From assembly GCF_016107545.1 (NCBI RefSeq), contig NZ_JABASS010000008.1:1-64000 (forward strand): a DNA stretch of 64,000 bases. Direction: 5' to 3'. The position numbers and the translations under genes are program-made. The stretch comes from Psychrobacter namhaensis. Its GTDB lineage: Bacteria > Pseudomonadota > Gammaproteobacteria > Pseudomonadales > Moraxellaceae. How positions within the stretch are numbered: position 1 is the first letter of the stretch; each line of letters starts with the position of its first letter. The notes below the pieces were generated by a model that was given only the letters and a program-made list of their open reading frames with translations, made no database searches and was not told the DNA's origin. Positions 25,920-35,333 of the stretch are shown in pieces.

Positions 25920-28082
25920 TTAAGCCTTATCAATGCTGGGTTGGCGACGGCGACGCTTGGATGGCACGGGGCCTTTATTGTCGTTCACCTTTATAGCCGC
26001 AGTCTGAGTACTAGCCGTTTGACTGGTTTTAGTAGGTTTTGCTGTGGTTGCTTTGGCGGATTTTTTAGCGTCAGCTTTATCAGTCGGTTGCACCGCGGGC
26101 TTAGGTTGCTTTTTCGCATACTTCGCAGGCGTTTGCGCTTGTTTGTCATCACCTTGCGTCTCGACACTGCTCGTACTATCGACAGAGGGCTGACGACGGC
26201 GGCGCTTATGCGGAATCGGCTCGTTATTCATGCTGACTAGTGCAGGCGATCTTGCTACTGAGCGCGTCGTAGGTGCCGGTTTAGCCGCTGACTGCTGGTC
26301 GTTAGACAACTGGGCAGTATTTGAGCGTTCACTTTTAGTAGCAGATTTTGCAACCTGACTATTTGGCTCTTTTTCAGCCGGTGCCTGCTGAGTGGCTGCT
26401 TTTTTCTGCGTTGTCGCCTGATTACGCTTAGGCTGTGAGTCTTTGTCATTAGGTAGTTGCTTTTGCAGCGGTGGTACGACTTTTTCATGCTCTATGACAA
26501 ACAAGGGCGCAGGCTTTGCATCACGGCGTTTGTTTGCCGATTGGTTACTGCTAGCTAGAGACAACTGCTGTAGCTGAGCAAGCTCACTACTGTCTTGTTT
26601 TACCTGCTGCGTCATATGCGCTTTGCTGTCATTACGACTAGCGTTAGATTGACTTGCAGCGCGGCGACGGCGTGCTGGGATATTTGCTGGATCGTTTAGC
26701 ATTGTCTGTTTATTCCCACTCTTCTCCATACTATCCTTAACTTGGTTTGGCTTTGTACTGCTTTGATGAGAGGTGGAATTATCAGTGGTATTTACTTCTG
26801 GTTTTTGCCGATTGCGACCACGACCACGTTGCCCCTTTTTATAAGCGCCTCGTCGAATATTTTCATCAAACTCATCAATCGCTTGCTGTTGTTCTTGTTC
26901 AGACAAGGTCTGATACGTTTGCCACCAGTCGCCCATGCCATTGGTCGACTCTGACAGTGGATGCTCGGCATCACCGCACTGCTCACGCAATAACAAAAAG
27001 TCAAAACCCGCTCGGAAGCGTGGGTGCTCAGAGAGTTGGACGATTTGTTTGCTACGCGGGGCGGCAAGTCTCGGCTGCAATATCCAGATATCACGGATAA
27101 ACTGCTCAGCAAATTTGGGAATCGCCGTCTTAATACGTTGACGATCGATGACTTTGGTAGCGGCATGCATCTGTGCTTCAGCGAACGGCATATTGCGCTT
27201 TTTGGCTTTTGCCAATTGATGCAAGTAATTTTCCCACAGTAGCGCCGCATAAAAGAACGCAGGATTGATGCTCTTGCCCGCCGCAATACGTTTGTCGGTA
27301 TTAATCGCTACTTGGTTCACTAAGGCGCTTGGCTCAGACGGGGGATAAATGATTAAGCTATCAATCGCACCCGACTCAAACAATAATGGCAATAACGGCA
27401 CCAGATAGCCGCCCGTAAACATTTTTTGCGTCTCATCATAGAGACGATGCGGCGATATCTGCTCAAGCAGCGCCCAATTACCATCATGAAACTGCGATGC
27501 CAGCGCGTCATCAAATTCAAAGCCCAACTTGGCTTTAAAACGTAGCGCACGTAACAACCGTACTGGATCTTCTTCAATCCGTACAGGCGCGTTGCCCAAC
27601 AGACGAATGATTTTATTATCAATGTCTTCAAGCGCACCGCAAAAATCGTGAACCACCCCTTTGAGCGGCTGATAATAAAGCGCATTGATAGAAAAGTCGC
27701 GACGAGAGAAATCTTGTTTGATGTCCCCCCAAACGTTGTCACGCAGGATCATACCGTCTCGATTGGTATTGGCATCACTGGTTGGTGGGCCACGAAAAGT
27801 CGCCACTTCAATCAATTCTCTGCCTGAATACACATGCGCTAATTGAAAGCGGCGACCGATAATACGGCAACGCTTACCAAAAACATCTTTGATTTCATGC
27901 GGCTTGGCGTCGGTGACGGCATCAAAGTCTTTCGGGCGTAGACCCAATAAGGTATCGCGCACACCACCACCGACGATATAGGCATCAAACCCAGCTCGGG
28001 TCAATGTGGCAATCACTTCAGTAATGGAATTGGGTAATTCAGATTTATTCAGTTCTAACTGCTTGGCGGCACGCTCGGCCAT
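25920..28082 (-). CDS. pcnB: poly(A) polymerase I with a long basic C-terminal tail
   Basis: About 720 residues, against 465 in E. coli. Adds poly(A) to RNA 3' ends, marking them for decay. The nucleotidyltransferase core is clear: YIVGGGVRDTLLG and the catalytic aspartates in PKDFDAVTDA, then RRDFSINALYY and EDPVRLLRALRFKAKLGF. The core ends near residue 430 with DEFDENIRRGAYKKG. The remaining 290 or so residues are low complexity (Gln, Lys, Ser, Thr, Ala) with arginine clusters near 467 (ARRRRAAS), 624 (HKRRRRQPSVD) and the very end (SKRRRRQPSIDKA). ATG 28082 is chosen because GAGGAG is seven bases upstream; a 15-codon longer frame lacks one. Followed by folK. Confidence 0.93.
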   Translation of the reverse strand: MAERAAKQLELNKSELPNSITEVIATLTRAGFDAYIVGGGVRDTLLGLRPKDFDAVTDAKPHEIKDVFGKRCRIIGRRFQLAHVYSGRELIEVATFRGPPTSDANTNRDGMILRDNVWGDIKQDFSRRDFSINALYYQPLKGVVHDFCGALEDIDNKIIRLLGNAPVRIEEDPVRLLRALRFKAKLGFEFDDALASQFHDGNWALLEQISPHRLYDETQKMFTGGYLVPLLPLLFESGAIDSLIIYPPSEPSALVNQVAINTDKRIAAGKSINPAFFYAALLWENYLHQLAKAKKRNMPFAEAQMHAATKVIDRQRIKTAIPKFAEQFIRDIWILQPRLAAPRSKQIVQLSEHPRFRAGFDFLLLREQCGDAEHPLSESTNGMGDWWQTYQTLSEQEQQQAIDEFDENIRRGAYKKGQRGRGRNRQKPEVNTTDNSTSHQSSTKPNQVKDSMEKSGNKQTMLNDPANIPARRRRAASQSNASRNDSKAHMTQQVKQDSSELAQLQQLSLASSNQSANKRRDAKPAPLFVIEHEKVVPPLQKQLPNDKDSQPKRNQATTQKKAATQQAPAEKEPNSQVAKSATKSERSNTAQLSNDQQSAAKPAPTTRSVARSPALVSMNNEPIPHKRRRRQPSVDSTSSVETQGDDKQAQTPAKYAKKQPKPAVQPTDKADAKKSAKATTAKPTKTSQTASTQTAAIKVNDNKGPVPSKRRRRQPSIDKA

Positions 28083-28247
28083 GCATCTACTCCTCGCCGG
28101 TATTCTTTGACCACCTCTGACGAACACAGCGTTTATCAGGCGGATGTACCTGCTAGTTTAACAAATTTTGGGCGTGCTGGGTGTGTTATGACATCTACTT
28201 ACGTGCTATTTTGTCAATATTGGGCTGATTGCTGCAAAATAGGGCGA

Positions 28248-28643
28248 TCAATCCTGCACGCTTAAACGTTCTCGATTTTTCTCGACGGTTTTTGTACCGA
28301 TCCCTTTGACTTTTGTTAATTCATCGACGGTTTTAAAATCGCCAAACATCTCACGGTATAAAACAATTGCCTGTGCTTTACTGCTGCCAATACCGTTTAA
28401 AGACACCAACTCACCTTCGCTAGCACGATTGATGTTAATGATCTTTTGCTCACGCGCTTGTATGGCTGACGCTTCTTTTGCGAGCAAATAGTCATAGGCA
28501 CGCTGAGGACTATCGAAACAGGGCGCAGCGTTAGCACTAATAGGCATCATAGCGACGCATATGAGTCCCACAAGACCAAGAGCCATGGTGAGTGTCACCG
28601 TCGTTGTTGAGCTAACAGACGAGGCTTTATGATGAACGTTCAT
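28248..28643 (-). CDS. ComEA-like exported helix-hairpin-helix protein
   Basis: About 131 residues. An N-terminal hydrophobic export segment (VTLTMALGLVGLICVAM) ending in SANAA precedes a linker with one Cys and a C-terminal double helix-hairpin-helix domain: ININRASEGELVSLNGIGSSKAQAI and FKTVDELTKVKGIGTKTV. This is the ComEA architecture: a periplasmic DNA-binding protein for natural transformation, though the same fold occurs in proteins of unknown role. The start is ambiguous: ATG 28643 (used) or ATG 28670. Either start overlaps the 3' end of mazG (stop at 28627), so the two are probably translationally coupled. Confidence 0.82.
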   Translation of the reverse strand: MNVHHKASSVSSTTTVTLTMALGLVGLICVAMMPISANAAPCFDSPQRAYDYLLAKEASAIQAREQKIININRASEGELVSLNGIGSSKAQAIVLYREMFGDFKTVDELTKVKGIGTKTVEKNRERLSVQD

Positions 28644-29493
28644 GTCGTTTGGCCGCTTCCCACAATGCATCCATCTCTGTGATATCGCTGTCCTCTAAAC
28701 CCTTGCCAGCCACTGCTAGCTGCTCTTCGATGTAACCAAAACGTGATTTAAACTTATGCACGCAGGTCAAGGTGGCGGTTTCTGCATCTAGGTTCAGTTT
28801 ACGAGCGACATTGACGAGCGCGAACATACAATCGCCCAGCTCTTTTTCTATTTCTCTGATGTTGGCTTTGATTTCAACGTTGGACTTATTTGTGAGCTCA
28901 GCCTTTAACTCAGCAACCTCTTCATCCAACTTATCAAAAGCCCCGCTGACACCGTCCCAATCAAAACCCAATGCTGATGCCTGCTTTTGTACATCCTGTG
29001 CTTGCATCAAAGCGCTACCTGCTTTGACTTCATCTAAACGGCGTGGCGTTTTGCCGCGTGCTAGGCGGGCTTGCTGCTCCTCTGCTTTAATCTCATCCCA
29101 GCGTACTTTTACCGCAGCATCATCTTTGAGCGTTTCGGCTTCAAACACATGCGGATGCCGGCAAATCAGCTTCTCTTGTAAAGTGGTAATGACGTCCTTC
29201 ATATCAAAGCGGCCTTGCTCAGCGTACATCTGACAATGAAAAACCACTTGCAGTAGCACATCACCAAGCTCACCTTTGATATCCTCATCGTCATCGCTCT
29301 GGACAGCCTCGCCCAACTCATAGGCCTCTTCAATGGCATACGGAATTAAGCTATGATTGGTCTGTTTTTTATCCCATGGGCAATCGGCACGCAGCCGCGC
29401 CATCAACGCTAGAAGATCTGCCAGTTGCCCGCTTGCGTCTGGCGTCCCTTGCGCGGGTTTGGGTGCTTTAGGGGTATTGTCTATTGTACTCAT
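28627..29493 (-). CDS. mazG: nucleoside triphosphate pyrophosphohydrolase MazG
   Basis: 288 residues, the size of E. coli MazG with its tandem MazG domains. Hydrolyses NTPs and dNTPs to the monophosphate and limits aberrant nucleotides and ppGpp signalling. The first domain shows LRADCPWDKKQTNHSL, AIEEAYELGEAV and the metal-binding EDIKGELGDVLLQVVFH; the second shows LDEEVAELKAEL and EKELGDCMFALVNVARKL, both with the ExxE12-28ExxD pattern. Overlaps the comEA-like gene at its 3' end. Divergent from the phosphomannomutase gene with a 132-bp promoter gap. Confidence 0.94.
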   Translation of the reverse strand: MSTIDNTPKAPKPAQGTPDASGQLADLLALMARLRADCPWDKKQTNHSLIPYAIEEAYELGEAVQSDDDEDIKGELGDVLLQVVFHCQMYAEQGRFDMKDVITTLQEKLICRHPHVFEAETLKDDAAVKVRWDEIKAEEQQARLARGKTPRRLDEVKAGSALMQAQDVQKQASALGFDWDGVSGAFDKLDEEVAELKAELTNKSNVEIKANIREIEKELGDCMFALVNVARKLNLDAETATLTCVHKFKSRFGYIEEQLAVAGKGLEDSDITEMDALWEAAKRHERSS

Positions 29494-29625
29494 AAGGGTT
29501 GCTCTTATAATTTAACGTTTTTTCAGACAGTTAATGATAGTGTATCATTGAACCCTGATAGACTTATCATTGTGCTATTTACTTCTTCATTTTACCATTG
29601 CTCACACGCAAGGAAACTTATCATT

Positions 29626-31113
29626 ATGTCCACTTCAGCGAACACTGGCTATCAACCAGCAGCGAAATTCAGTCCCATTACTATCGATTCGTTTAAGGCT
29701 TATGATATACGCGGTGAGCTTGGGGTCAATCTTGATGAAGACATTGCTTATCGTATAGGACGAGCCTTTGCACAGATATTGTCTAGGCACTATGACACCA
29801 TGGCTGACACCCAAACCAGCGACATGAGCAGTCTACAGCCTGTTATCGTTATTGGTAGCGATATTCGCCATTCAAGTGAACCATTAAAACAGGCCACTAT
29901 TACCGGTATGCTAGACGCTGGCGTTGACGTCATCGATTTGGGTATGACCGGTACAGAAGAGGTGTACTTTGCCACCAGTCATTATAAAGCGTTAGGCGGC
30001 ATTGAAGTCACAGCAAGTCACAATCCCATTAATTACAATGGCTTAAAGTTGGTGAAAGAGTATTCAAAACCAATCAGCGCCGATGATGGTTTGGCAGAGA
30101 TTCAAGCACTGGCAGAGTCTGGATTGTTTACTACGGATAAGCCATCCGGCAACTTGCAGCTATTGACAGATAAAAGCCCTTATATCAATCACGTGATGAG
30201 CTTTATCGATACTGATAAACTCAAACCGCTAAAACTGGTGATTAATTCAGGCAATGGCAGCGCGGGTCCCGTGGTTGATTTATTGACCGACAAGCTGAGA
30301 CAAGCGGACGCACCAATTGAGATCATTAAACTCCATCATACCCCTGATGGTAGCTTCCCTAACGGTATTCCCAATCCAATGATTGCAGCCAATAGAATCG
30401 CAACTCAGCAAGCCGTGTTAAAAAACAATGCCGATCTTGGTATTGCCTTCGATGGCGATTTTGACCGTTGTTTCTTGTTTGATGAAAATGGCGAGTTTAT
30501 TGATGGCAGCTACGTGGTGGGTATGCTGGCACAAGCATTTTTGAATAAATACCCAGCTGAGTCGATCGTCTATGACCCAAGAGTGATCTACAATACCGAG
30601 GCGGTGGTTAAAGAATACAAGGGTAAGGCCGTTATCAGTAAGTCTGGACACTCCTTTATCAAGCAAGTCATGCGTGATTCTGGGGCGGTGTATGGGGGCG
30701 AGATGTCCGCTCATCACTATTTTCGCGACTTCTTCTATTGCGACAGCGGTATGATTCCATGGCTACTCACCATTGAGTTATTGTCTATTACAGGTAAAAC
30801 ATTGTCTGAGTTGGTCACAGGCTATATCCAAGCTTACCCCAGCTCGGGCGAGCGAAACTTTCGCCTCACCACTCACGATGCGCCCACCATTATTAGCGCT
30901 ATTGAAAGTAAGTTTGGCCCAGAAAACCCCACTAAATCGACACTGGATGGCCTCAGTCTCAATTTCGGTGATTGGCGCTTTAACTTACGCGCGTCGAATA
31001 CTGAACCGCTTATCAGGCTCAATATAGAGAGTCGCGGCGATGCAGCATTGTTAGCCACCAAGACTCAAGAGATTGAGCAGTGGTTGGCAGCACAAGGAGC
31101 CATACCAGCTTAA
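29626..31113 (+). CDS. algC: phosphomannomutase/phosphoglucomutase (AlgC type)
   Basis: 495 residues from ATG 29626, which follows AAGGA; the frame continues 67 codons upstream across the mazG promoter but without support. Interconverts hexose 1- and 6-phosphates, feeding GDP-mannose and UDP-glucose. Motifs: FKAYDIRGELG at the N-terminus, the phosphoserine loop VTASHNP with Ser131, the metal loop AFDGDFDR, sugar-binding GGEMSAHHYF, and the phosphate loop RASNTEPLIRL. It faces the galE-galU-pgi-ugd cluster, the arrangement seen for pgm beside Acinetobacter capsule loci. Closed by a terminator shared with the ugd homologue. Confidence 0.93.
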   Translation: MSTSANTGYQPAAKFSPITIDSFKAYDIRGELGVNLDEDIAYRIGRAFAQILSRHYDTMADTQTSDMSSLQPVIVIGSDIRHSSEPLKQATITGMLDAGVDVIDLGMTGTEEVYFATSHYKALGGIEVTASHNPINYNGLKLVKEYSKPISADDGLAEIQALAESGLFTTDKPSGNLQLLTDKSPYINHVMSFIDTDKLKPLKLVINSGNGSAGPVVDLLTDKLRQADAPIEIIKLHHTPDGSFPNGIPNPMIAANRIATQQAVLKNNADLGIAFDGDFDRCFLFDENGEFIDGSYVVGMLAQAFLNKYPAESIVYDPRVIYNTEAVVKEYKGKAVISKSGHSFIKQVMRDSGAVYGGEMSAHHYFRDFFYCDSGMIPWLLTIELLSITGKTLSELVTGYIQAYPSSGERNFRLTTHDAPTIISAIESKFGPENPTKSTLDGLSLNFGDWRFNLRASNTEPLIRLNIESRGDAALLATKTQEIEQWLAAQGAIPA

Positions 31114-31208
31114 AGTTATACAGTCAGTTCAAGATAAAAACCCTTTAAACAGTATTTTTAAGATGAATTGGCTAACTAAATTATTAAACGGCTGTGTTTA
31201 GTTGCAAA

Positions 31209-31246
31209 TAAAAAAGGCTCGCTAACGGTTATTAGCGAGCCTTTCT
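31209..31246. terminator. bidirectional terminator between algC and the ugd homologue
   Basis: Stem AAAAGGCTCGCTAA / TTAGCGAGCCTTT around a six-base loop, between convergent genes. Confidence 0.88.
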
Positions 31247-31270
31247 CAATCAAAGCAGGGTTTGACGGGA

Positions 31271-32683
31271 TTATTTAGACCGACCAATCCCCATATAGTC
31301 GCCTACTAGGTGATTAATTTGCCGCCGCGTCAACGCATTTCTCGCATCAAATATTGGCATCGCTTGCTGATTGATTTTTGCAATATCCAACTGCTCTTGT
31401 GGTGCCCAGCTCATAATAAAAATGGCCTGCGCCTCATTAAGCTGCTGGTAAGGGCTGGCAATCAATTCAAGCAGGGGTTGCTGCGGATAGAGCGCTGCAA
31501 GTTCAGGTTGTGCTTTATCACTATAAACCAAAGTACGAATATTATAAGACCATAATAACGCTAATAATGGATGAATGGCGGAGCCCGCCGTACGCCCTGA
31601 GCCTGTCTTATAACTACCACCCCAGATCATCACTGTTCTGTTGTCAATAAAACCATTAAAATACTGCCAAAACTTACGGAATATCAGCTCTTTTTGGTCT
31701 TCATTGATGTGCATAATCGAGTGCAATAGCGGCATGTCTAAACTGTGAGAGGCGCTTGATTGCTGTAGTTTAGACAACTCAGTCGGTAGCGTGTTACCAC
31801 CAAACCCCCAACCCGCTTGTAGGTAACTGCTGCCCACCCGCTCATCTAAGCCCATAATATGGCTCACTTGCTTGATATCCACCTGTTGGCTATCCGCCAA
31901 ACGTGACATCTCGTTCATAAAGCTCACGCGCGTCGCCAGCATCGCCATAATACTACTACGAGCAAACTCTATCGTGGCGATATCAGTGTAATGAGCAGCG
32001 CGCGCATGCTGCATGATAGGCTTCAATACCTCTAAGTGCTGGCTACTGTCCGCTGTTTTTTCACCAAGTAACCACAATGAAGGGTTTAACATCGAGCTAT
32101 AAGCATCGCCATCTTGTAGGAATACAAATGGTATATAGTATACCCACGCACGCTGCAGGCGCTGAGCCAGTGCTGTGACACGGCCCAGCTGCTCAATACC
32201 GCTCATAATTAGCGGTGTTGCTTGCTGATGACTGTGGTTAAAAGCAGTAACCCAGCTATCTTCCGTCCATACTGACTGAATACTGTTTAAAAATAACCAG
32301 TACAGCGCAACGGTTTGCGGCTCATCACTATCACTATTTTCGTCAACATCACCGCTGTTATCACAATTTGGCTTTTCATAGCGCTGTATGAGCTTGTCGG
32401 CATTATCTGGCAACGCGTGACTAACAATAATATGCTGTTGCTCGTACATTTGCCATAGTGCTTGTAAATGATGCTCAAAGCCATACTGCTGTATCTGTTG
32501 CTTTAACAAAGCGCTATCTGCATACAAATGAATACGCTGACCCAAGCTTGCCAGTACGACCGCACTGGTAATGGCTTCAATACTATGTCCGACGAGTACG
32601 CAGACGCTAGCGTTCATAATAGAATTTTTAAGCGGATTCGCTTTAGATTCGTCGTTTTGTTCGTCTGTGACATCAGCGCTCAT
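31271..32683 (-). CDS. UDP-glucose 6-dehydrogenase homologue lacking the active site
   Basis: 470 residues, aligned by eye over its whole length with UDP-glucose dehydrogenases. The core helix ending LATRVSFMNEMSRLAD and the loop YLQAGWGFGGNTLPTELSKL match the family, but the catalytic Cys is Thr298, the catalytic Lys is Arg242, the Asn four residues later is Met246 and the Asp after the Cys is Glu302; spacing (56 residues Lys to Cys) is exactly that of known enzymes. The N-terminal Rossmann loop, normally GTGYVG, reads GHSIEA, so NAD binding is doubtful. A variable acidic insert lies near 107-122. The frame is intact, so this looks like a maintained pseudoenzyme rather than a pseudogene. Last gene of galE-galU-pgi-ugd, 40 bp after pgi. 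Confidence 0.85.
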   Translation of the reverse strand: MSADVTDEQNDESKANPLKNSIMNASVCVLVGHSIEAITSAVVLASLGQRIHLYADSALLKQQIQQYGFEHHLQALWQMYEQQHIIVSHALPDNADKLIQRYEKPNCDNSGDVDENSDSDEPQTVALYWLFLNSIQSVWTEDSWVTAFNHSHQQATPLIMSGIEQLGRVTALAQRLQRAWVYYIPFVFLQDGDAYSSMLNPSLWLLGEKTADSSQHLEVLKPIMQHARAAHYTDIATIEFARSSIMAMLATRVSFMNEMSRLADSQQVDIKQVSHIMGLDERVGSSYLQAGWGFGGNTLPTELSKLQQSSASHSLDMPLLHSIMHINEDQKELIFRKFWQYFNGFIDNRTVMIWGGSYKTGSGRTAGSAIHPLLALLWSYNIRTLVYSDKAQPELAALYPQQPLLELIASPYQQLNEAQAIFIMSWAPQEQLDIAKINQQAMPIFDARNALTRRQINHLVGDYMGIGRSK

Positions 32684-32723
32684 GCGGTTACCTTTTAATA
32701 TTATTCACGTATCAGCATCACCA

Positions 32724-34400
32724 CTAGGAGAGCCGTTTAATGTGCCGTAGCAACTGATCGGTGGAGGTATCAAACCGTCCTTCGTCAACCTCATACTGCA
32801 TGGCATCATGCACAGACTCCGCCATTTGTTTGCCCATCTCAACGCCCCATTGATCAAATGGATTGATATCCCAGACACTGGCCATGACATACACCTTATG
32901 CTCATAAAGCGCAATCAGCGCCCCTAAACTATGCGGGGTGAGCTCATCGATCAGTAAGGTGGTTGACGGCTGATTACCTCGGTAGTACTTATACTTGTCT
33001 GCCTCAGAATCCGCTTTAGCACAAGCGATATCTGCAACGGCAGTATTACCAAAGGCCAATACTCGGCTTTGTGCCAGACAGTTGGCTAAGGACAATTCAT
33101 GTTGCTGCTGTAATGGCGCGTTTGGTACCTTATCACTATAACGGCGTACACAAGCGATAAAGTCACAAGAAACCTGCTGTGTGCCTTGGTGTAGCAGTTG
33201 ATAAAAGGCATGCTGGGCGTTTGATCCTATCTCACCCCACAGAATCGGACAAGTATCGTAGTCAATGTGATTGCCGTGCTGGGTAACCGACTTACCGTTA
33301 CTCTCCATCTCAAGCTGGGTTAAGTAGCTCGGCAAGTAGCTTAAACGGCCATCATAAGGCAACACGGTATGAGCATTCACCTGTAAAAAGGTACTGTTCC
33401 ATACGGCGAGCAAACCCAAAAGCACTGGTAAGTTCTCTGCAAAATCGGTTTCAGCAAAATGCTCATCCATACTGTGAGCACCGCTCAATAGCTCCTTGAA
33501 CCTAGGCATGCCAATCCGAATGGCAATCGCCAGTCCAATCGCTGACCATAAAGAAAAGCGACCACCGACCCACTCCCAAAGCTGCAACTGATGCTCAGGA
33601 TGAATACCCCATGCATTCATTTTTTCACTATTGGCCGAAATACCAATGAAGTGCCGACGTAATACGCTGTCTTCAGTACCCGCCCTCAGCTTGGCAGTAG
33701 CAAGCAACCAGGATAATGCTGTCTTAGCATTGGACAACGTATCCACCGTACCAAAAGACTTGGATGAGATAATAAATAAGGTCGTCTCAGGATTGAGATG
33801 TCTGAGTAGGTTATCAAGCTGGGTGCCATCCATGTTAGAAACAAAATGCACCTCAATCTCTGTATCCGCCCATTCATCTAGGGCGTTAGTCGCCATGAGC
33901 GGTCCAAGGTCAGAGCCACCAACCCCAATGTTCACCACATCCGTAACGGCTTTACCTGAAAATCCACGCCACGTACCATGACGAACTCGCTCGGACAGTC
34001 TTGCTACCTGCGCCAAGCTATGATGCACGTCAGCCACCACATCTTGACCCTCGACCTGCAGCGCTGCTGTGTCTGGTAGACGCAGCGCCGTATGGAGCGC
34101 CGCACGCTGCTCACTGGTGTTTACCATAGCGCCTTGCATAAGCGCCTCAACCCGCACTGACAGCTCACAGCTCACAGCTAGCTGCAACAGAGTGTCTAGT
34201 ACCTCCTCATCGATACACTGTTTACTATAGTCCATATACAGCGCGCCTGCCTGCGTACTAAAGCGCGTAGCACGATTGGCGTCTTGTGCGAACAAGGAGG
34301 CCAGTGACCATTGCTGCTTAGCCAGCGTTTGTAATTGCTGCCAGTGTTTAGAGCTGCGAGCGCTGGTAAATCCTTTTTTGTTATCCTTTAACTCATCCAT
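32724..34400 (-). CDS. pgi: glucose-6-phosphate isomerase
   Basis: 558 residues. Interconverts glucose-6-phosphate and fructose-6-phosphate. Motifs: GVGGSDLGPLMATNAL, TLFIISSKSFGTVDTLSNA (phosphate site), the signature GGRFSLWSAIGLAIAI, and NPFDQWGVEMGKQMA with the catalytic Lys. The catalytic Glu lies in PILWGEIGSNAQHAFYQ and the His in the following HQGTQQVSCDFI. It begins three bases after the galU stop codon, so the two are cotranscribed and probably coupled, and supplies hexose phosphate to the mutase and GalU step. Confidence 0.96.
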   Translation of the reverse strand: MDELKDNKKGFTSARSSKHWQQLQTLAKQQWSLASLFAQDANRATRFSTQAGALYMDYSKQCIDEEVLDTLLQLAVSCELSVRVEALMQGAMVNTSEQRAALHTALRLPDTAALQVEGQDVVADVHHSLAQVARLSERVRHGTWRGFSGKAVTDVVNIGVGGSDLGPLMATNALDEWADTEIEVHFVSNMDGTQLDNLLRHLNPETTLFIISSKSFGTVDTLSNAKTALSWLLATAKLRAGTEDSVLRRHFIGISANSEKMNAWGIHPEHQLQLWEWVGGRFSLWSAIGLAIAIRIGMPRFKELLSGAHSMDEHFAETDFAENLPVLLGLLAVWNSTFLQVNAHTVLPYDGRLSYLPSYLTQLEMESNGKSVTQHGNHIDYDTCPILWGEIGSNAQHAFYQLLHQGTQQVSCDFIACVRRYSDKVPNAPLQQQHELSLANCLAQSRVLAFGNTAVADIACAKADSEADKYKYYRGNQPSTTLLIDELTPHSLGALIALYEHKVYVMASVWDINPFDQWGVEMGKQMAESVHDAMQYEVDEGRFDTSTDQLLRHIKRLS

Positions 34401-34403
34401 CAG

Positions 34404-35276
34404 CTACTCTTCATCCGCTAATTGCTGCTCGGCAAAGTAAATAAAGGCTTGCATATAAGAGCGCATATCACCTGCATCATAGCTATCACCGCACATGGTT
34501 GTTACGTTTACGCCATACTTACTAATCAGTGCATCAATGGCATCGGTGAGCTGTATCTCGCCGCCGACTGAGGCAGTCGTATTGGCTAAATAATCAAAGA
34601 TCTGGTTGCTAAACACATAGCGTCCCACCACTGCCAGCTTTGAGGGTGCCTCTGCTAAGCTGGGCTTTTCGACAAACCCTGCCACTTTAAAGCTGACATT
34701 CACATCCGCTTGCTCATCCACATTGCCAGCACCGCTCAGCTTGGCAATACCGTATTTATGAACATCTTCATCTGCTACTTTATCCACCAATATTTGTGAA
34801 TGGTTATCTTTATGAAAAGCGTCAATCATAAAGGCCAAATTATCGGTAGCAGCATCGGTCGTAAATGGATCGAGCACCACATCCGGCAATAACACGGCAA
34901 AGTCGTGCTCACCGATAATGGGGCGCGCTGCCAGCACTGCATGCCCTAAACCTAACGCTTTACCTTGACGTATCATGGACACCGTCACATCATCTGGTAG
35001 CCAATTTAAACTATCCGCCAGCTCGTTTTTGCCTTTATGACGCAGCTGGTTATCCAGCTCAGCATTGACATCAAAGTAGTTTTCAATCGCGCTTTTTTGC
35101 GCGTGACCGACCAAGACAATGTGCTTGATCCCAGCGGCAATCGCCTCTTCAACCACATAGTGTATGGCAGGACGATTGCCTAATGGCAGCAGCTCTTTGG
35201 GCACTGATTTAGACAGTGGCAGCATACGAGTGCCAAAGCCTGCGACAGGAATAACAGCGTGCGTGATTTTTTTCAT
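34404..35276 (-). CDS. galU: UTP-glucose-1-phosphate uridylyltransferase
   Basis: 290 residues. Makes UDP-glucose, precursor of surface polysaccharides. The nucleotide-binding N-terminus is VIPVAGFGTRMLPLSKSVPKELLPLG, the catalytic Lys being in VPKELL; substrate segments include GLGHAVLAARPIIG, LLPDVVLD and FVEKPSLAEAPSKLAVVGRYV. Placed between galE (58 bp upstream) and pgi (three bases downstream), so an operon for sugar nucleotides is clear. It is unrelated to the MurU enzyme that the MupP pathway would need. Confidence 0.95.
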   Translation of the reverse strand: MKKITHAVIPVAGFGTRMLPLSKSVPKELLPLGNRPAIHYVVEEAIAAGIKHIVLVGHAQKSAIENYFDVNAELDNQLRHKGKNELADSLNWLPDDVTVSMIRQGKALGLGHAVLAARPIIGEHDFAVLLPDVVLDPFTTDAATDNLAFMIDAFHKDNHSQILVDKVADEDVHKYGIAKLSGAGNVDEQADVNVSFKVAGFVEKPSLAEAPSKLAVVGRYVFSNQIFDYLANTTASVGGEIQLTDAIDALISKYGVNVTTMCGDSYDAGDMRSYMQAFIYFAEQQLADEE

Positions 35277-35333
35277 AGTGTTTAGACTGTTTTAAAGTAA
35301 TAGTGAGATAAGTTTATATCTTATAAAGCCATA

